The notes under the pieces are model-generated. The model saw only the letters and a list, made by a program, of their open reading frames with translations. It had not been told where the DNA came from and searched no databases. A DNA stretch of 64,000 nucleotides. Origin: Cytidiella melzeri (taxonomy: Eukaryota; Basidiomycota; Agaricomycetes; Polyporales; Irpicaceae). Location: assembly GCA_022592445.1 (NCBI GenBank), contig JABYQR010000125.1, forward strand, positions 1 through 64,000, in the 5' to 3' direction. Shown one piece after another: positions 11,216-23,095 of the stretch. The position numbers were made by a program, and so were the translations under genes. Position 1 is the stretch's first letter. Each line of letters begins with the position of its first letter.

Positions 11216-11969
11216 TGGTTCTCAGCTATTGTGTCCATCTGAATACCCTTCCCATTTGACAAGGAATTTCAATTTCTTCCATCGTCCGTGTAGCCTGCTG
11301 TCTAGCACCTTTTCAATGACGTACTGTTCTTCTCCTTCTATGACAAAAGGATCAGGAGGTGGAGGTACGTCTTTGCCATTGTCGTGCCAGGGACTTGGAC
11401 GGTTGATGTAGAAGACGGGGTGGATACGGAGATAGCTAGGCAGATTGAGCTTGTAGTCTAGATTGCCAATGTGTTTGATGACCTTGTACGGGCCAAGTTG
11501 TTGAGGACCAAGTTTAGGCATAGCCTGGTGGATGTTGACATTTTTAGCGTTCAGCCAGACCATGTCTCCCACTTGGAAAACACATGGAGATCACTTCTCA
11601 GATTTGTAGAGTTGCTTCATCTTTTCTTTGCTTAGACAAAAAGCTGCTTCTGTCTCTTCGTGTAATCGAGCCATGGCGCCCATCGAGCAATGGGATATTG
11701 CTCCGCTTGCCAACCAGTATGGTGAAGTTGGGGCAATATCTGTAGATGACTTTAAACGGTGTTTGGGAGTTACCCGCATGTACTCGCAAGTTGAGTGCAA
11801 ACTCAGCCGCCGGTAGATGATTGACCCAGTTGTCTGGTTGTTGCTGACAGAATAGATTCAGGTACTGTTTGATATCCTGGTTTTTGCATTCGACTTCGCC
11901 ATTTACTTGCAGATGATAGGTGGTTGTAAAACCAGTCTCAATGCCCAGGCAGTGATAGAGCACACGCAT
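11216..11969 (-). pseudogene. Gypsy F integrase C-terminal part and chromodomain
   Basis: On minus, the end of the integrase core and the domain after it (NQDIKQYLNLFCQQQPDNW, then PLLDGRHGSITRR in a shifted frame) precede GDMVWLNAKNVN and LGPQQLGPYKVIKHIGN. The chromodomain (YVIEKVLDSRLHGRW, KFLVKWEGYSDGHNS) ends at a stop that replaces the usual Trp. The segment 10869-11994 has a collinear inverted counterpart at 32873-33998. The pair shares these lesions, including the breaks near 11590 and the chromodomain stop. Confidence 0.85.
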
Positions 11970-12029
11970 GAAGCATGCTGCAAACTGGGGTCCTCGATCA
12001 GAGAAAACCTTCTTGGGAATGCCGTGAGA

Positions 12030-13337
12030 TCAGAATACTTCTTTGTAGTGTAAATTGCCAATTCCCCCAGTATCAACCCTGGTGGTAGTAGGGATGATGT
12101 GTGTTTGATTGGAGTAGTGGTCAACATAGACTGCAATCGAATCAAATCCCTTAAAGGGTGGCAGCTGAGTGATGAGATCTACACCAATGTGTTCCCATGG
12201 TCCGGCCGGAGTTCCCTGAGGCTGTAGTACTGCTTTAGGATGCTGATCTGACTTGTAATGTTGACAGCAATCACAGCCTGGTACGTAAGTCTCTACGAAG
12301 GCATTTATCTTAGGCCACCAATAGTGTTGTGAGACTAGCTCTATGGTGCCATGTTTACCTGGATGACCAGCCGCGGGGGTGTCATGGCAGGATTTAATGA
12401 TTTTGTAACGCAGCTCTTTGTTGTTATGAATGTAGAGTTTTCCCTTGTAGTAAATGAGTCTGTCACTCTCTTCCCATTCAAGTAAACCGCCAACAAGTTT
12501 GCAAGGACCCTTCTTTTGAAGGGTAGCAAGAGCTTGTTTGACTTCTGCTTCTTGCTCTGTGCATTCTCGAATCTTTGATTTGAGTGGAGAAGTAGTAGCA
12601 AGCACGCTAGTAGCAAGGATCCGGAAGTGTTCCGGTCTTAGTACCACCTGATCTTTGTTGTCTTCTTTGTCCGTGACAGTGTGGGAATGAAGACAAGAAA
12701 GAGGATCAGCGTGTATCATGGTACTGCCAGGATTGTGTACCAGCACGAAGTTAAAGTCAGCCAAGAGTAGTGACCAACATGCTTGACGTTGAGTGAGGTG
12801 TTGCGCAGTTTTCCAGTACTGCAAGTTTGCATGATCTGTCCAGATCTCAAAAGGTTCCTTGAGCCCCTCAAGGTAGTGGCACCATTCTTTGAGAGCTTCG
12901 GTGATGGCTAACATCTCCCAATCAAAGATTGCATAGTTACTTTCAGCTTCTGTCATGGATGCAGACCGGTAGGCAATATGATGGTAGAATCCATCTTCCT
13001 TTGATTTCTTGGAGATGATTCCACCGGTTGCATAGCTCAAGGCATCAACTTCTAGGCGTGTAGGAAATTCTGGGTCCCAGACTGCCAAGATAGGCTTAGT
13101 GGTAAAGGCCTTCTTTAGCAACGTGAAGGCAGTCTGCTGTGCTGGACCCCAAACAAACAGTACGTCCTTATTAGTCAGGTCATGTAAAGGTTGTGCGTGC
13201 TTTGAGAAATCCCGAATGAAGTGTCGGTAAAAGTTGGCAAACCCGATGAATCCTCTAACTTCTTTGATGTTCTTGGGTGGAGGCCACGTAGAAACTGCTT
13301 GGACTTTAAAAGGTCCATAGCTACTTTGCCGGCGCAA
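12030..13337 (-). pseudogene. Gypsy F RNase H and integrase N-terminal region
   Basis: A 435-residue open frame on minus, the longest intact stretch of F. It runs from the RT connection (IKEVRGFIGFANFYRHFI) through RNase H (RLEVDALSYATGG, where the first catalytic Asp is in VDA; NYAIFDWEMLAITEAL; WTDHANLQYW). It continues with the integrase zinc-binding region (HDTPAAGHPGKHGTIELV, CDCCQHYKSDQHPK) and the first catalytic Asp (HIGVDLITQLPPFKG). Past 12030 the frame breaks just before the second catalytic Asp, which is readable in another phase. Confidence 0.87.
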
Positions 13338-13969
13338 ATGATCAACCCAAGGTACTCAATCTCAGATTTCTCAGATTTGCACTTTTCAGGCTGAAGGTAG
13401 AGATTGTGTTGTTGAAGTCGCTTGAGGACTTCATGTACAACCTTGCGGTGCTCTGTCAGGTTGTTGCTCCAGATCAAGATGTCATCTAGATAGACAGCCA
13501 CCTTGCCCTTGGCAAAGATGTTGTCCATCAGAGCTTGGAAGGTAGCGGGTGAGTTTGTGAGACCGAAAAACATGACTTGAGGTTCAAAAAGTCCTCGGTT
13601 GGTAACAAAGGCCGCTTTGTACTTGTCCCCTTCTTTGATTTGGACATTGTGACATCCCCAACAAACATCAAATCTTGTGAGAATCTTTGCACTCTTGAGC
13701 TTGTTAATGATGTTGGTGGCAAGCGGTAGAGGGTAACAATTTTTTGCAGTGATGTCATTGAGTTTGCGGTAGTCCTGAATAAGTCAGAGCTTGTTGTCCT
13801 TCTTTTTGATGAAGAAGACTGGAGAAACCATCAGAGACTTGGAAGGCGTGATGTAACCTTTTGATAGGTTCTCCTGCATGAACTTGTCAAGCTCGGCTTG
13901 TTTGTTCAGGGGCATAGAATAAACTTTTGATTTGATGGTCTCAGAAGTGTCTGGTTTGAGATCAATCAA
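13175..13969 (-). pseudogene. Gypsy F reverse transcriptase
   Basis: On minus, the RT N-terminal motif (PLNKQAELDKFMQENLSKGY, VFFIKKKDNKL) stops near 13784. The palm follows in other frames: FGLTNSPATFQALMDNIF, then the catalytic [12 protein letters not shown] at about 13500-13465. The linker into RT (LIDLKPDTSETIK) is directly downstream of the CACTA-type insertion. At least two frame changes separate the parts. Confidence 0.83.
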
Positions 13970-14033
13970 ATGGTTCCAGGGCTGATGCTGGGGTAGCCGG
14001 TTAGACTCTTCCTCAGAGAAGACCTTAGCATGT

Positions 14034-15383
14034 CACTAGGGGCAAACACTGATTTCACACACCTTAAAATTTGCATGATTACCTACTTAAATGTCAACTA
14101 TCAGCAGATAATCCATAAGCAATTTGGGGATTGGAATTGTTTCTTAATGTTTGAGAATACCAAATAATGCTATACAAATTCTGTGCCTTTTCAGGGGCAG
14201 GAATTTATGTTTTTTAAGTGGTAGTTGTCATGGATGGCCTGACTAGCCCTTAATTTTTGCAATTTACCTCTTGTTTTTATCTGTAAAACTCCAGGCTGCA
14301 GCTCAGTTGCAACCTTCCCTGCATAAACTCCCTTTTCACGTCTATTAAGCGCCCGTATCACGTGGCTTAGACGCTCCACACGGTCACATTACTTGCTACT
14401 ACGTCACACTGGCATGTGACTTAGCTTAAGTAAGCCCACATGGCTACAAGCACATGGCTCAGCCCATAGCTAGGGTTTGATGTCATAGATACCGTTCACA
14501 TGGGCTCCTTATTGTTCTTTCCCTATTGTTCTCTTTATGGAAGGATGTTCTCACAGGTGTGGGAATAGAATACAATAGTTGGTCTCCTTTTAGATAGATT
14601 CTCTCACGAGTAGAGTTCTTGGCAAGGTCTAGACAATAGCTATTGTTCTCCTTTAGGTAGTTCTTTTGTTCTTTGTTCACACGGCTTCTTGCAAAGCCTG
14701 CCCTCAACATGGTCTGTGCGCAGGTCCCTGAAGTCTATATATACTGCTACATGTATGCTCCTAGCCCTCCATCTCGACCTCTTGGTCTTTACTGGGCTAG
14801 ATAACTTGTATAAAGTCTGATAGCTGGTGAGAGCACTGTGCTACAAGCCTGCCACCACCTTCTCGTCGATATCCACTTTGTGTCCCTGTCTGTCACGTCG
14901 AGCTTTGTCTCCGTGTCAGTAGTTAAATCAGAAAGAACAATGAAAGGAAGTTTACCTTTCAAGGCTCAGAAAATCAAGTGGAAAAGATGCCTTCCACGGA
15001 TTTGGAAAAGGGCATGAAAAAATCCAGAAAAGGAAAGGGCAGGTAGAATTTCTGGCGACGTGCTATTGAAAAGTTCTGGAAAGTTGTTTGCCACGTTATG
15101 TTTGCCATCACCCAACACACGTGGGAAATCTATTTGTCTTTACAATTTTAGGTCAGTTGCAAATCTGCCCAAAAAATTAATATTCACACAGATTTTCGGA
15201 GCGCGGAAAGGCTGCCAGTAGATAGGCTTGAAAATCTGTAGAAAAATCACAAAAATGTCTTTGATTGTATATCGATCTTACCCCCCAAACATAACCAGAT
15301 ATTTATGGAATTTCTAACATCTCAAATAACTCTAACTCTCACAATAATCTCGCGCCATGTGAAATCGGCCTTTGCCCGCAGTG
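14034..15383. mobile_element. CACTA-type miniature element 1 with nested solo LTR, 3-bp target duplication
   Basis: Terminal inverted repeats: left CACTAGGGGCAAACACTG at 14034, right (reverse complement) CACTGCGGGCAAAGGCCG ending at 15383. Flanks are TGT at 14031-14033 and TGT at 15384-15386, a 3-bp target duplication as expected for CACTA elements. Without the nested LTR the element is about 650 bp, with no coding capacity and A/T-rich internal sequence. A second, inverted copy lies at 59062-59692. It interrupts Gypsy F between protease and RT. Confidence 0.88.
14226..14918 (+). repeat. Solo LTR of Gypsy F family inside CACTA-type element 1
   Basis: It starts TGTCATGGATGGCC and ends CTCCGTGTCA. 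It is flanked by GTAGT at 14221-14225 and GTAGT at 14919-14923. It belongs to the same LTR family as 10165-10820 and 57637-58395. It has a TATATATAC near 14736-14744 and TTGGTCTTTACTGGGCTAG near 14781-14799. Confidence 0.92.
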
Positions 15384-15760
15384 TGTCTGTGATATTCTGG
15401 AGGAACAACATCTCCGAAGGAGTGCTGGGCTTTTGCTTTGTTTGCTTTGGCAGCAAGCTTGGTAGAACAGGTGAAGCCAGCCATACACCAGACTTCGTCA
15501 GTGGTGTCTTGGATAATTCCGGCTTTGACCCACTGTCTACGTTCTTTGCAATTACTGTCAACCTTCTGGAAAGGTTTGTCAGGAGATTCTTCTGAGCTGC
15601 TCGAGATTGTCATTTCTCCTTTTTCCCAGTTAACAGTAGGATTTATGCACTTGAGCCATGGTAGCCCAAGGATGATGTCCTCTGGACATAAGTCCGTGAC
15701 AAGAAACTCTGCTTTTTCTGTGTGATCTTCAACTGTGAGTGTATGTTGGAAAACTTGAAA
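15384..15760 (-). pseudogene. Gypsy F protease C-terminal half and linker
   Basis: On minus from the Plavaka junction: a beta-strand region (QHTLTVEDHTEKAEF), the protease flap-distal motif DIILGLPWLKCINPTVNWEK, then a linker ending DVVPPEYHRH at the CACTA-type insertion. The protease active-site half lies 14 kb away at 30097-30405. Reading across the Plavaka insert restores one frame. Confidence 0.82.
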
Positions 15761-15995
15761 TTGTCTCTAGAGGTGCTCGTCTCCTGTCGGCCTCTAGCGG
15801 CAAGGTAGATGCTGACTGGATGATGGCCAGAGAGCGGCATCAGGCTTTAGATAACAGCATGAGAGATGATATCAATTTCTTGGTGTAAGATCAGAGACAT
15901 CAACCCATCTAGAGGCACTGGGATGACTCAGGAACCTCTCTGTAGCACTCGACATCCTCGATATGGTATCTGGAGGTTCAACACGTTCCTCTAGA
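15761..15995 (+). repeat. Left terminal region of Plavaka copy 1 with TCTAGA motifs
   Basis: TCTAGA occurs at 15766, 15908 and 15990, with a degenerate CCTCTAGCGG near 15792. The right end of the element has the same motif at much higher density. Subterminal repeats of this kind are typical transposase-binding regions. Confidence 0.6.
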
Positions 15996-16172
15996 GGACA
16001 TTGTACGTATGTATATGTGTACTGATGTTTGCATTCAGCTTGCGACGTGGTGTGATGCTTTCTTTCCCTTTACCTCCACTATCTTGATCCCCTCTTTCCC
16101 TACAACACATATGCTGGGCAGTGTATCTTTTTGCAAGTTACTGAACAACAGTGCGTAAGACATTAGATCTCA
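15996..16172. promoter_or_regulatory. Presumed 5' region of the transposase gene
   Basis: No coding sequence is recognised between the TCTAGA-rich end and the transposase start. The stretch TGTACGTATGTATATGTGT (16002-16020) is TATA-like, followed by pyrimidine-rich sequence. A promoter role is inferred from position alone. Confidence 0.3.
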
Positions 16173-19100
16173 ATGCCTCCTACCTTGCAACCTCTAAAGA
16201 AGGACCCGCACGGACTTGGACGTAATGTATGCAACAACACTAAAGAGTGCACCAACTGCAGGAGAGTGTGCGCTGCCAGGGGTTTCCAGTCCCACTTCAT
16301 AGCATGCGAGGAGCAGCGCAGATATGCAGAAACCCTTGCCAGCCGCAAACGTGCAGCAGCATCTGACCTGCACCGCACACCCAAGCGAGGTACTAGGGAA
16401 CTACGCTACTCAAGTTGTTTCTCTTACTCTCTCCCCCAGGTCGTTACACAAGATGATCCCAGCTCAGCCCGTGCGAGCCCTGAAGTGTCCAGTGTACTTG
16501 AACTCTCATGTATTAGTGCTTCATCTGATGTTCTTTGACAGGCTCGCCACAGATGTCTCAATACACCAACCTCTTCGGGCTAGATATTCTGCCCAATGTA
16601 TCCATGGAGAAGGACATTCACAAGGGCTCCTCTGCAGTGGAAACCCAGTCTTCTGGCACTGGTCATGTGCCTTTGAAAGACAAACCTCGAGAACATGGTC
16701 AGGTTCAGGTTGAGCCAGATCTCAACTTTGACGAACTGGAAGAAGAGGATTTTGACGAGAACACATTGCAGGCAGCGCCCCAAGACCTCGCGCCAGAGGT
16801 AGATAATCCGACTGATAATCAGAACTTCACACCCGGAGAAGGTAGGATCATTTCATACACGTCATGTTGTACACACACTGACATATGTTTGCACACTGCG
16901 TGTCTTCTTATACTACTATAGCTCCTTCTGCTAGCAGTGCAACCAGCTCTCAGATTGACAACATCAAGATTGAATTCCATAAATCCTCCCACTGTCCAAC
17001 TTGCATCTACTCTTTTGCGAACTTCAAGAGGAATGAACGCACAGTATGCTCCACTTTGCTCAAAGCTGAGCTGTGGAAGCCATTCAAGACCCGCTTGGAT
17101 TTTGAGGTTGTTGAATTGATCAATCAGATGAAACTCAACGCCAGTCACACGGATCGTCTACTGAAGGTTATCAAGAGGATCATGCAGAATCCGAGTGACT
17201 TCACGCTCAAGTCTGCTGCCAATCTTAATCAGCACTGGCAGAGTGCAAAGATGTACTACCTCCCGGTAAGCACGAGTTGTTCACTAAGCAAGACCATACA
17301 TTGATATTCCCCTATAATAGTTCACCACAGAAGAGATCACTATTCCGTACAACAGTCAACCCAAGACGTTTGAGTTCCACTCAAGATCACTGTGGGAATG
17401 GATCCTCTCGCAGGTTCAAGATCCCTTGCTCGTGCCTCACTTCAAGTGGGACACGCAATGTCTATCAAAATTCAACGGCACAAAGTGGGTTTGCTTCTAT
17501 GACGAGCCTTGGACTGCAAGCAAATTTGCACAGGTTCAGGTACGTAGTAGTATGTGCTATTGGATGCCGCAGTCCCAAGCTGTAGAGCCAGTCACATGCT
17601 TCATCAATTTGTTCTGGTGGCAAACCTCTTGCTATCATTCTATGGGCTGACACAAGCGTGCTGTCCACGTTTGGGACGCAGAAGGGCCATTACATTGTGG
17701 CCTGTCATGGTAACTTGCCAATGTCCATCCGAAACGGCAATTATGTGGGTGGAGGGCGTGTTGTCGGCTTTGTTCCTATTGTAAGTATGTACATTCTGTG
17801 AACAAACGAGATCCTACATTGTTTCAGGTCAGGGCAGATTCTGCGGAGCAGGGGGAAGTGAAGTTTGTCAACTGGAAACGCGCAGTTTTCCACGAGGCAT
17901 TTTGCAATTTCCTCAAAGACGTTGCACGCCTGTCAAAGGTGGGCCAGGTTGTGCACTGTGGTGATCAAATTTTGCATGTATTGTTCCTGTATATCCATAT
18001 CCTTTCCGCTGACTATGAAGAACAATGACGTCTCACATGTATTCCATGATGTATCCCAAATTGATTGTATTCTTTCCTCAATATAGATGTCTCTTTGCCC
18101 TTATCAGAGGACTCGGTGGAAACGCCCCATGTCCTGTTTGTCTTGTTCCAAAGGGGACATTATCAAACCTCAAAGCTAGGTATTCCTATTGCATGGCCGC
18201 GGAAGTTGCGGAGCTTGTCAAAAAACCAGAGTCCATGAAAGATAAGGAGGCAGTGCTTAGACCTCTCGGTCTTTGCCCCGTTTGGGTGATTTAGAGCTGT
18301 ATATCCACAAACAGTGCAATGCTAATAATTCTCCCTCCGTAGAATGCACTATGGGACGTGGAAAACTTGGACATTCATGAGGCAATCTCTTTTGAATGTC
18401 TCCATGTGTACATCATTGGTTTGTTTCAGAAGTATATTCTTCTGGAGATCAAGATATTATTGGACAACCTTGGCAGATGGGCAAAAGCTGTGTTCAATCA
18501 AGGGTGCATTGTTATTAGACTCAGATGGCTCGGCACTTGACTCAACCTACTTTCTAGATTCCAGACCATGGAACGCTGGCCAAACCTGACCAATTTTACA
18601 CACGGGCTGTTTCAAATGGACTTCAGTGACGGAAAAAAATGGGAACACACGTCGAAGTCACGCAGATATAATAACACTGTCTCAGCCTGTATCACGGTAA
18701 TCATGAGCACATCCTTAGATTCTCCTCCACACCGCATATAACATTTTCACTCGGGAGTGCTGTCTCAAGGGGTTTGCCTTGCTCAAACTCTTTTGGACTT
18801 GGCAAGAGCTCAATACATACCTGACATTTGAGGTTCAGACATCGCTGACCATTTCAGCCTTCAAAAGGACGCTAGTCCGCTTTCATGATTGACTGGTGGT
18901 AAGTGGCTTACAATTGTACTGTGGACAAGCAGTGGGCTATACAACAGTGACTTAGGATTACAACCGGCATTGTGAAGGCAATGCGGATTCAGATGTCAAG
19001 AACTGGGACGGGATCATCAAGGTCCATTCCCGCATACATGCAGCTTGCAACATTTGGATGAAAGATGTCATTGCCAATATGGATACAAAGGTGAACAAAG

Positions 19101-20075
19101 AAATGAATAGGCCAGTGTGAGAGGCCTACCATAGACAAACAAACTTCAAGGACGTCGAGCTGGAGGTACGATTGGACTGACATGGAGAGATTGATTCATA
19201 CTAATGCAAGCATCATCAGCTGGGCAAGTTATACGGTCGAGATCAAGCAGTGGTCTCAATCCGTGCACATCTTGATGCTCTGGATGAACAAGCCCAACTC
19301 CTCCTTGCAGACGTTGGTCCGTCGAAGGAGCCAAAGACTACTGAATGGCAGTTTGCACAGGTTTATCTTGGATCACGGCAGAAACCCACCAACCTCAAGG
19401 ACTTCACTGCTCAAGCAGCGCACGACAACGCTTTCATCAGGTTCCGCCAGAAGTTGGCTGATTGTCTTACAGCCATCATAGCTCGGAAAAACCCACCAGG
19501 CATCCAGTTTCCACAGAATCATTGAGGTCGCAACACACCAACACTTCACAATTTAGACAAGGCAAGTTTCTTTGTCTGACACCTGATACGTACATTGGAT
19601 ATGATACTAGTGATCTGAGGTTATTGAATGCGAGTTCTTGAAGGTGGACTATGAATCTACAGTCTCCTGGTGTACGGCCACGGACCGATTGTACAGCAAG
19701 CCAAGTCGCCCCGGTCGTAACGAACAATGCGACTGTGTGATGATACAGATGTTGGAAACTGAGGTCACGTTTGGCAGGCTTGTACAACTCTTTGTTTATT
19801 TCCATGAAGGTAACAGGTATGCCCTGGCTCTGGTTCACCCCTTTACAGGAAACACAGCAGCACAGGATGGAGACGCAGAGCTTGGACTATGCCAAATACG
19901 CATGCAGCCCCGTTGGAACTCACTGGTCATTCCTGTACAATCCATAATCCAAGGTGTTCTTGTTGTTGTAGATGACAAGAACGTCAACGAATATACCATT
20001 ATGGACGCCCTTGATCAAGACATCTTTCTACGGTTGATGCCTCTGTTTCCCAACAGACATATGGAGATTATCTGA
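16173..20075 (+). pseudogene. Plavaka-type transposase, multi-exon, degraded
   Basis: Starts MPPTLQPLKKDPHGLG with an N-terminal Cys/His cluster (CTNCRRVCAARGFQSHFIAC), as in many transposases with an N-terminal zinc finger. Readable GT-AG introns: 16842-16921, 17266-17320, 17540-17585 and 17781-17827. Conserved blocks in order: SLWEWILSQVQDPLLVPHFK, FYDEPWTASKFAQVQ, LWADTSVLSTFGTQKGHYIV, NYVGGGRVVGFVPI, VNWKRAVFHEAFCNFL, IHILSADYEEQ, PCPVCLVPKGTLSNLK, LHVYIIGLFQKYILLEIK. The C-terminal part (YESTVSWCTATDRLYSK, YALALVHPF, FLRLMPLFPNRHMEII) ends at 20075. Stops between 18290 and 19180 (for example after LRWLGT near 18540) and shifts show it is inactive. Family: agaricomycete Plavaka transposase, from memory of these motifs. 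It acts in the nucleus on the element ends. Confidence 0.8.
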
Positions 20076-20927
20076 TCAGGTACAGGGTCTCACTAAGCTC
20101 ATATGTTTGACATTCGCGCTAATTTTCTACTTGTTTCAGCCTCTGGTACGCCCCCCTTCCCTCTCTGCATCCCTCATATGGTCTGCAAGCAAAACCAAAA
20201 GATACCTCTTGTCGCTGCTCGTGTCCCGCCTCACTTCTCTGTCAAGTCTCCATTCTCCAATACCAAGGTATCCACATTCTCTTTTGACGTCAATGCTGAA
20301 ATCCTGATCTGAACACACCCAGTGCCTCCTGTTCTGTAATCAAACTTCTCCTGCGCGGTCTTGTGTCCACTGGCTGATACGCACCCTGCATGTCATTTCT
20401 CACAAGTCGCTCGCTCATTGAGATCTGGACCTGGCGCCTTACACACCTGGACCAGAATCACTGGCAAATGTACACATGCACTCATACATTCCTCCCGCTT
20501 TCTCACGATTGCCTCAGCAATATCTCAACACCCCAAAATCATCTGTACGTCTACCGGCAACTAACCTGAGCTGTATCGTGCTGGATCCACTGCCAAGTTT
20601 ACCTGAGAGGTTGAAGGTTGAACATCAGAATCTTCTGCTTTGTTTGTCATTCACTTATAAGCCAGTTGTGCCTCAGTTTACCCCTCACTGCCACTGCCTT
20701 ACATCAAGTTATGTCCATTTCTTCTTCATTGTGCATCATCTGACATGATGTTGCCCTGTGTTAGTACACTAGGCAGGTCAATATGTCTACAACACAACGC
20801 GTGCTGCGCCCATCACAATGTACATGTTGCCTGCTGCCGCAAATGCCCAGCAGTAGTCGACATTATTGAGGTCATGTACGCGAAGCGATTCCCAATTCTT
20901 TTGTTCTTTTCTGACATGCTTTGATAC
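20076..20927. other. Spacer downstream of transposase, no clear gene
   Basis: Intron-like edges (a 3' splice-like TTGTTTCAG near 20142) suggest residual transposase 3' exons or untranslated sequence. I find no conserved domain. The solo LTR at 20928 is inserted at its right edge, at GATAC. The second Plavaka copy has a comparable spacer at 56339-57114. Confidence 0.4.
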
Positions 20928-21652
20928 TGTCACAGATTTTCAATGTTTCTGCAAGACTTGCCTTATCAGGCAACGGTATTATTGGGAATATTTAAGTGCT
21001 TGTCAAGCGCTTATCCAGCGCTTATCCGGCGTCTATTTAGGCGCTTATCCAGCGCTTATCTGGCGCTTATCAGGTGCCTATTCCGGCGCTTATTCTCAGA
21101 GCCTATCAATTGATGCGCTGATGCGCCTCCTGTCTCTGATGCGCTGATGTGCTCCTTTCCTTATCTGTGTATCACATGATAGAACTCTCTGGAACCTTGT
21201 GGAACATGCTGGAACTATGATGTCATAGTATAGAACATTCCATTAGATGATGTCATAGTTCAGAGAACCTTCTGGAAAAGTCTAGCCTTGTCTGAGAACA
21301 AGCTAGAACAAGTCTAGCCTTGGAGCTGGGTCATGGGGTCAGGTCATGGGGACAATTGCTATTGGTTGATTATTGAAGTGGCACCACTAGGGCATAGGGC
21401 ATGCTTAGTAAGGTAGATTAATTTGCTTACTCATGTAGGTATTAGGGGTCTTAGGGTAGTACCTGGGGTCCTCCCCTTCATGTATATATAGAGGCACTCC
21501 TGAGGGCATATCCCCTCAGTCTTATCCACTCTGTTGAACTAGGACTACTCAGTACCCACCAGTACTTCGCTCACCATCACTCTTACTCTTTATCTCACCA
21601 CATCCCCCTCAAGTTAACCAACTTATCTGGTGAGTGTAGCATTACTGTTACA
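20928..21652 (+). repeat. Solo LTR of family G with 5-bp target duplication
   Basis: It starts TGTCACAG and ends ACTGTTACA. It is flanked by GATAC at 20923-20927 and GATAC at 21653-21657. Near its start (21000-21090) it carries a short tandem repeat of the type GCGCTTATCCA. TATATATAG at 21484-21492 is TATA-like. Two further copies form the centre of the inverted repeat at 51965-54403. Confidence 0.92.
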
Positions 21653-21870
21653 GATACATGCAGAACCAGCATGGCCAGCCATACTTGGAGACAGAAGACG
21701 TGCTGTTGAAGTGGACCAAAGTGTGTCCTAATATTGACGTCAGTTGTCTTCCCTTGTGCTACTTTAAGTGGTATAAAACAGTAAGAATGCATGCTAACAA
21801 CGCTCAGCATTCTAGCTCATGCAGTTTCTGGATCCTCCTTATTCTGTCTCATGTTGCAAGACCTCAGTTA

Positions 21871-22825
21871 CATGACCCTCCCTTCCGACGAGGATTCTTA
21901 TGACCAGACGGACCCCAATGACGAACACTTCATCGATGCACTCAACCCTGCAACTACCCAATTGCGCTTGTTGCGTATTGGTTCTCATAGATGCGGTGGC
22001 CCCAGCTCTGCAAGTTCGCACAGAGCTCAGTCCCAGGGTGCACGGTCTGCTACCGTCACCACGGAGCTCGCAGAAGTGAGTCAGACAGAACCCTTAGACC
22101 GTAACATATACCAACGTTCACTGACATATCAATTTAGGCACTGTACCAGACTCAGGATGATCATGCTGCACTTTGAGAACATCTGATGCAAAGCGAGCAG
22201 GAGAAGCAAGCTTTATCAGACAAACTTTACCAAGTATCACGGCGCAGAAAGGGACAAGTGTTGACAGAAGAGCAGACTGAGCAGCCATTGCTTAAGCTGC
22301 AAGAGAGGAAGGTTGCAGAATGCGGCAAGAAGTACGCTCTAATCCATCGGCCCTGGGCAAGCAAGGATACCTGCAATTAGCTGGGCAAGGAGTGCCCTCT
22401 TGTCAATCTCCTGAACGTCAAGGACCGCTTCCGGGACAAGCAGACACAGGAGAAAACACACCTTGCTGAGATGTGGGACATTCTGGCAGCCAATCCCATT
22501 GTGAAACCGCTCTTGGGATCAGCAGAGTGGTTGCCTAAAAAGGTTCGCATTCCATCTTTTTAAACTACTGTATCTAATTTCTTCTAGTTCCATGCGATGG
22601 TTCAGGACAAGAAGAGCAACTGCTGCCAGTACAAATATTGTTGACATCTTTGGCTCCCTCGGGATCAGCAGAAAGTCTCTCGTAACTGGCATGACATGCA
22701 AGAACTGTGCAGCTCTGCAAGACCTTGTCCCTCAAGGTCCCAATGACCTCTACTGTCCGGCACTATTTGCCAACGGCCACGTAACAAACCACCAAAGGTT
22801 GTTCAGGACTAAGAGAATTGTTGTG
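21871..22825 (+). pseudogene. Companion gene of Plavaka copy 1, 5' part
   Basis: A likely start is the Met of MTLPSDEDSYDQTDPND at 21871. A GT-AG intron lies at 22076-22137, and the next exon holds a charged helical segment (QSEQEKQALSDKLYQVSRR). Further on, TQEKTHLAEMWDILAANP matches QEKAHLADMWDVLAANP in copy 2 (58480-58540). An exon boundary near 22542-22588 precedes FHAMVQDKK. A stop near 22378 and a shift after 22610 break the frame. The donor GT at 22826 opens the intron that now holds Copia. The family resembles an agaricomycete-specific uncharacterised family (DUF6698-like, from memory, not checked). Function unknown. Confidence 0.65.
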
Positions 22826-22859
22826 GTATGTTGTTGTTTATTTTCCAGGCAATCCAATA

Positions 22860-23030
22860 TGTTTCACTATTCTGTCTCCATACTTAGCGTGCGCTTAGCG
22901 CCGTAGTTACCGTATATAAGACTTACTTTGATCAATGCACAGCTATCGCTTTTGATCCCCAACTCTCTGTCTGACCACCACCTCAGTCTTCTCTCTCAAC
23001 GCTCTCAACTCCACTGATACCTTGTTAAAA
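22860..23030 (+). repeat. 5' LTR of Copia
   Basis: It starts TGTTTCACTATTCTGTC and ends CCTTGTTAAAA. The TATA-like CGTATATAAGAC at about 22911-22922 is the likely promoter core. It differs from the 3' LTR at six positions including the last base. Confidence 0.92.
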
Positions 23031-23045
23031 GGTTATGAGCCCCAA
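23031..23045 (+). other. Candidate primer-binding site of Copia
   Basis: GGTTATGAGCCCC follows the LTR directly. It resembles the initiator-methionine-tRNA type of priming site found in many Copia elements. I could not compare it with a host tRNA. Confidence 0.4.
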
Positions 23046-23095
23046 CTAAGCTCATTTTCCTCACTTTACCTCACTTCTACATCTACTCCTCACTG

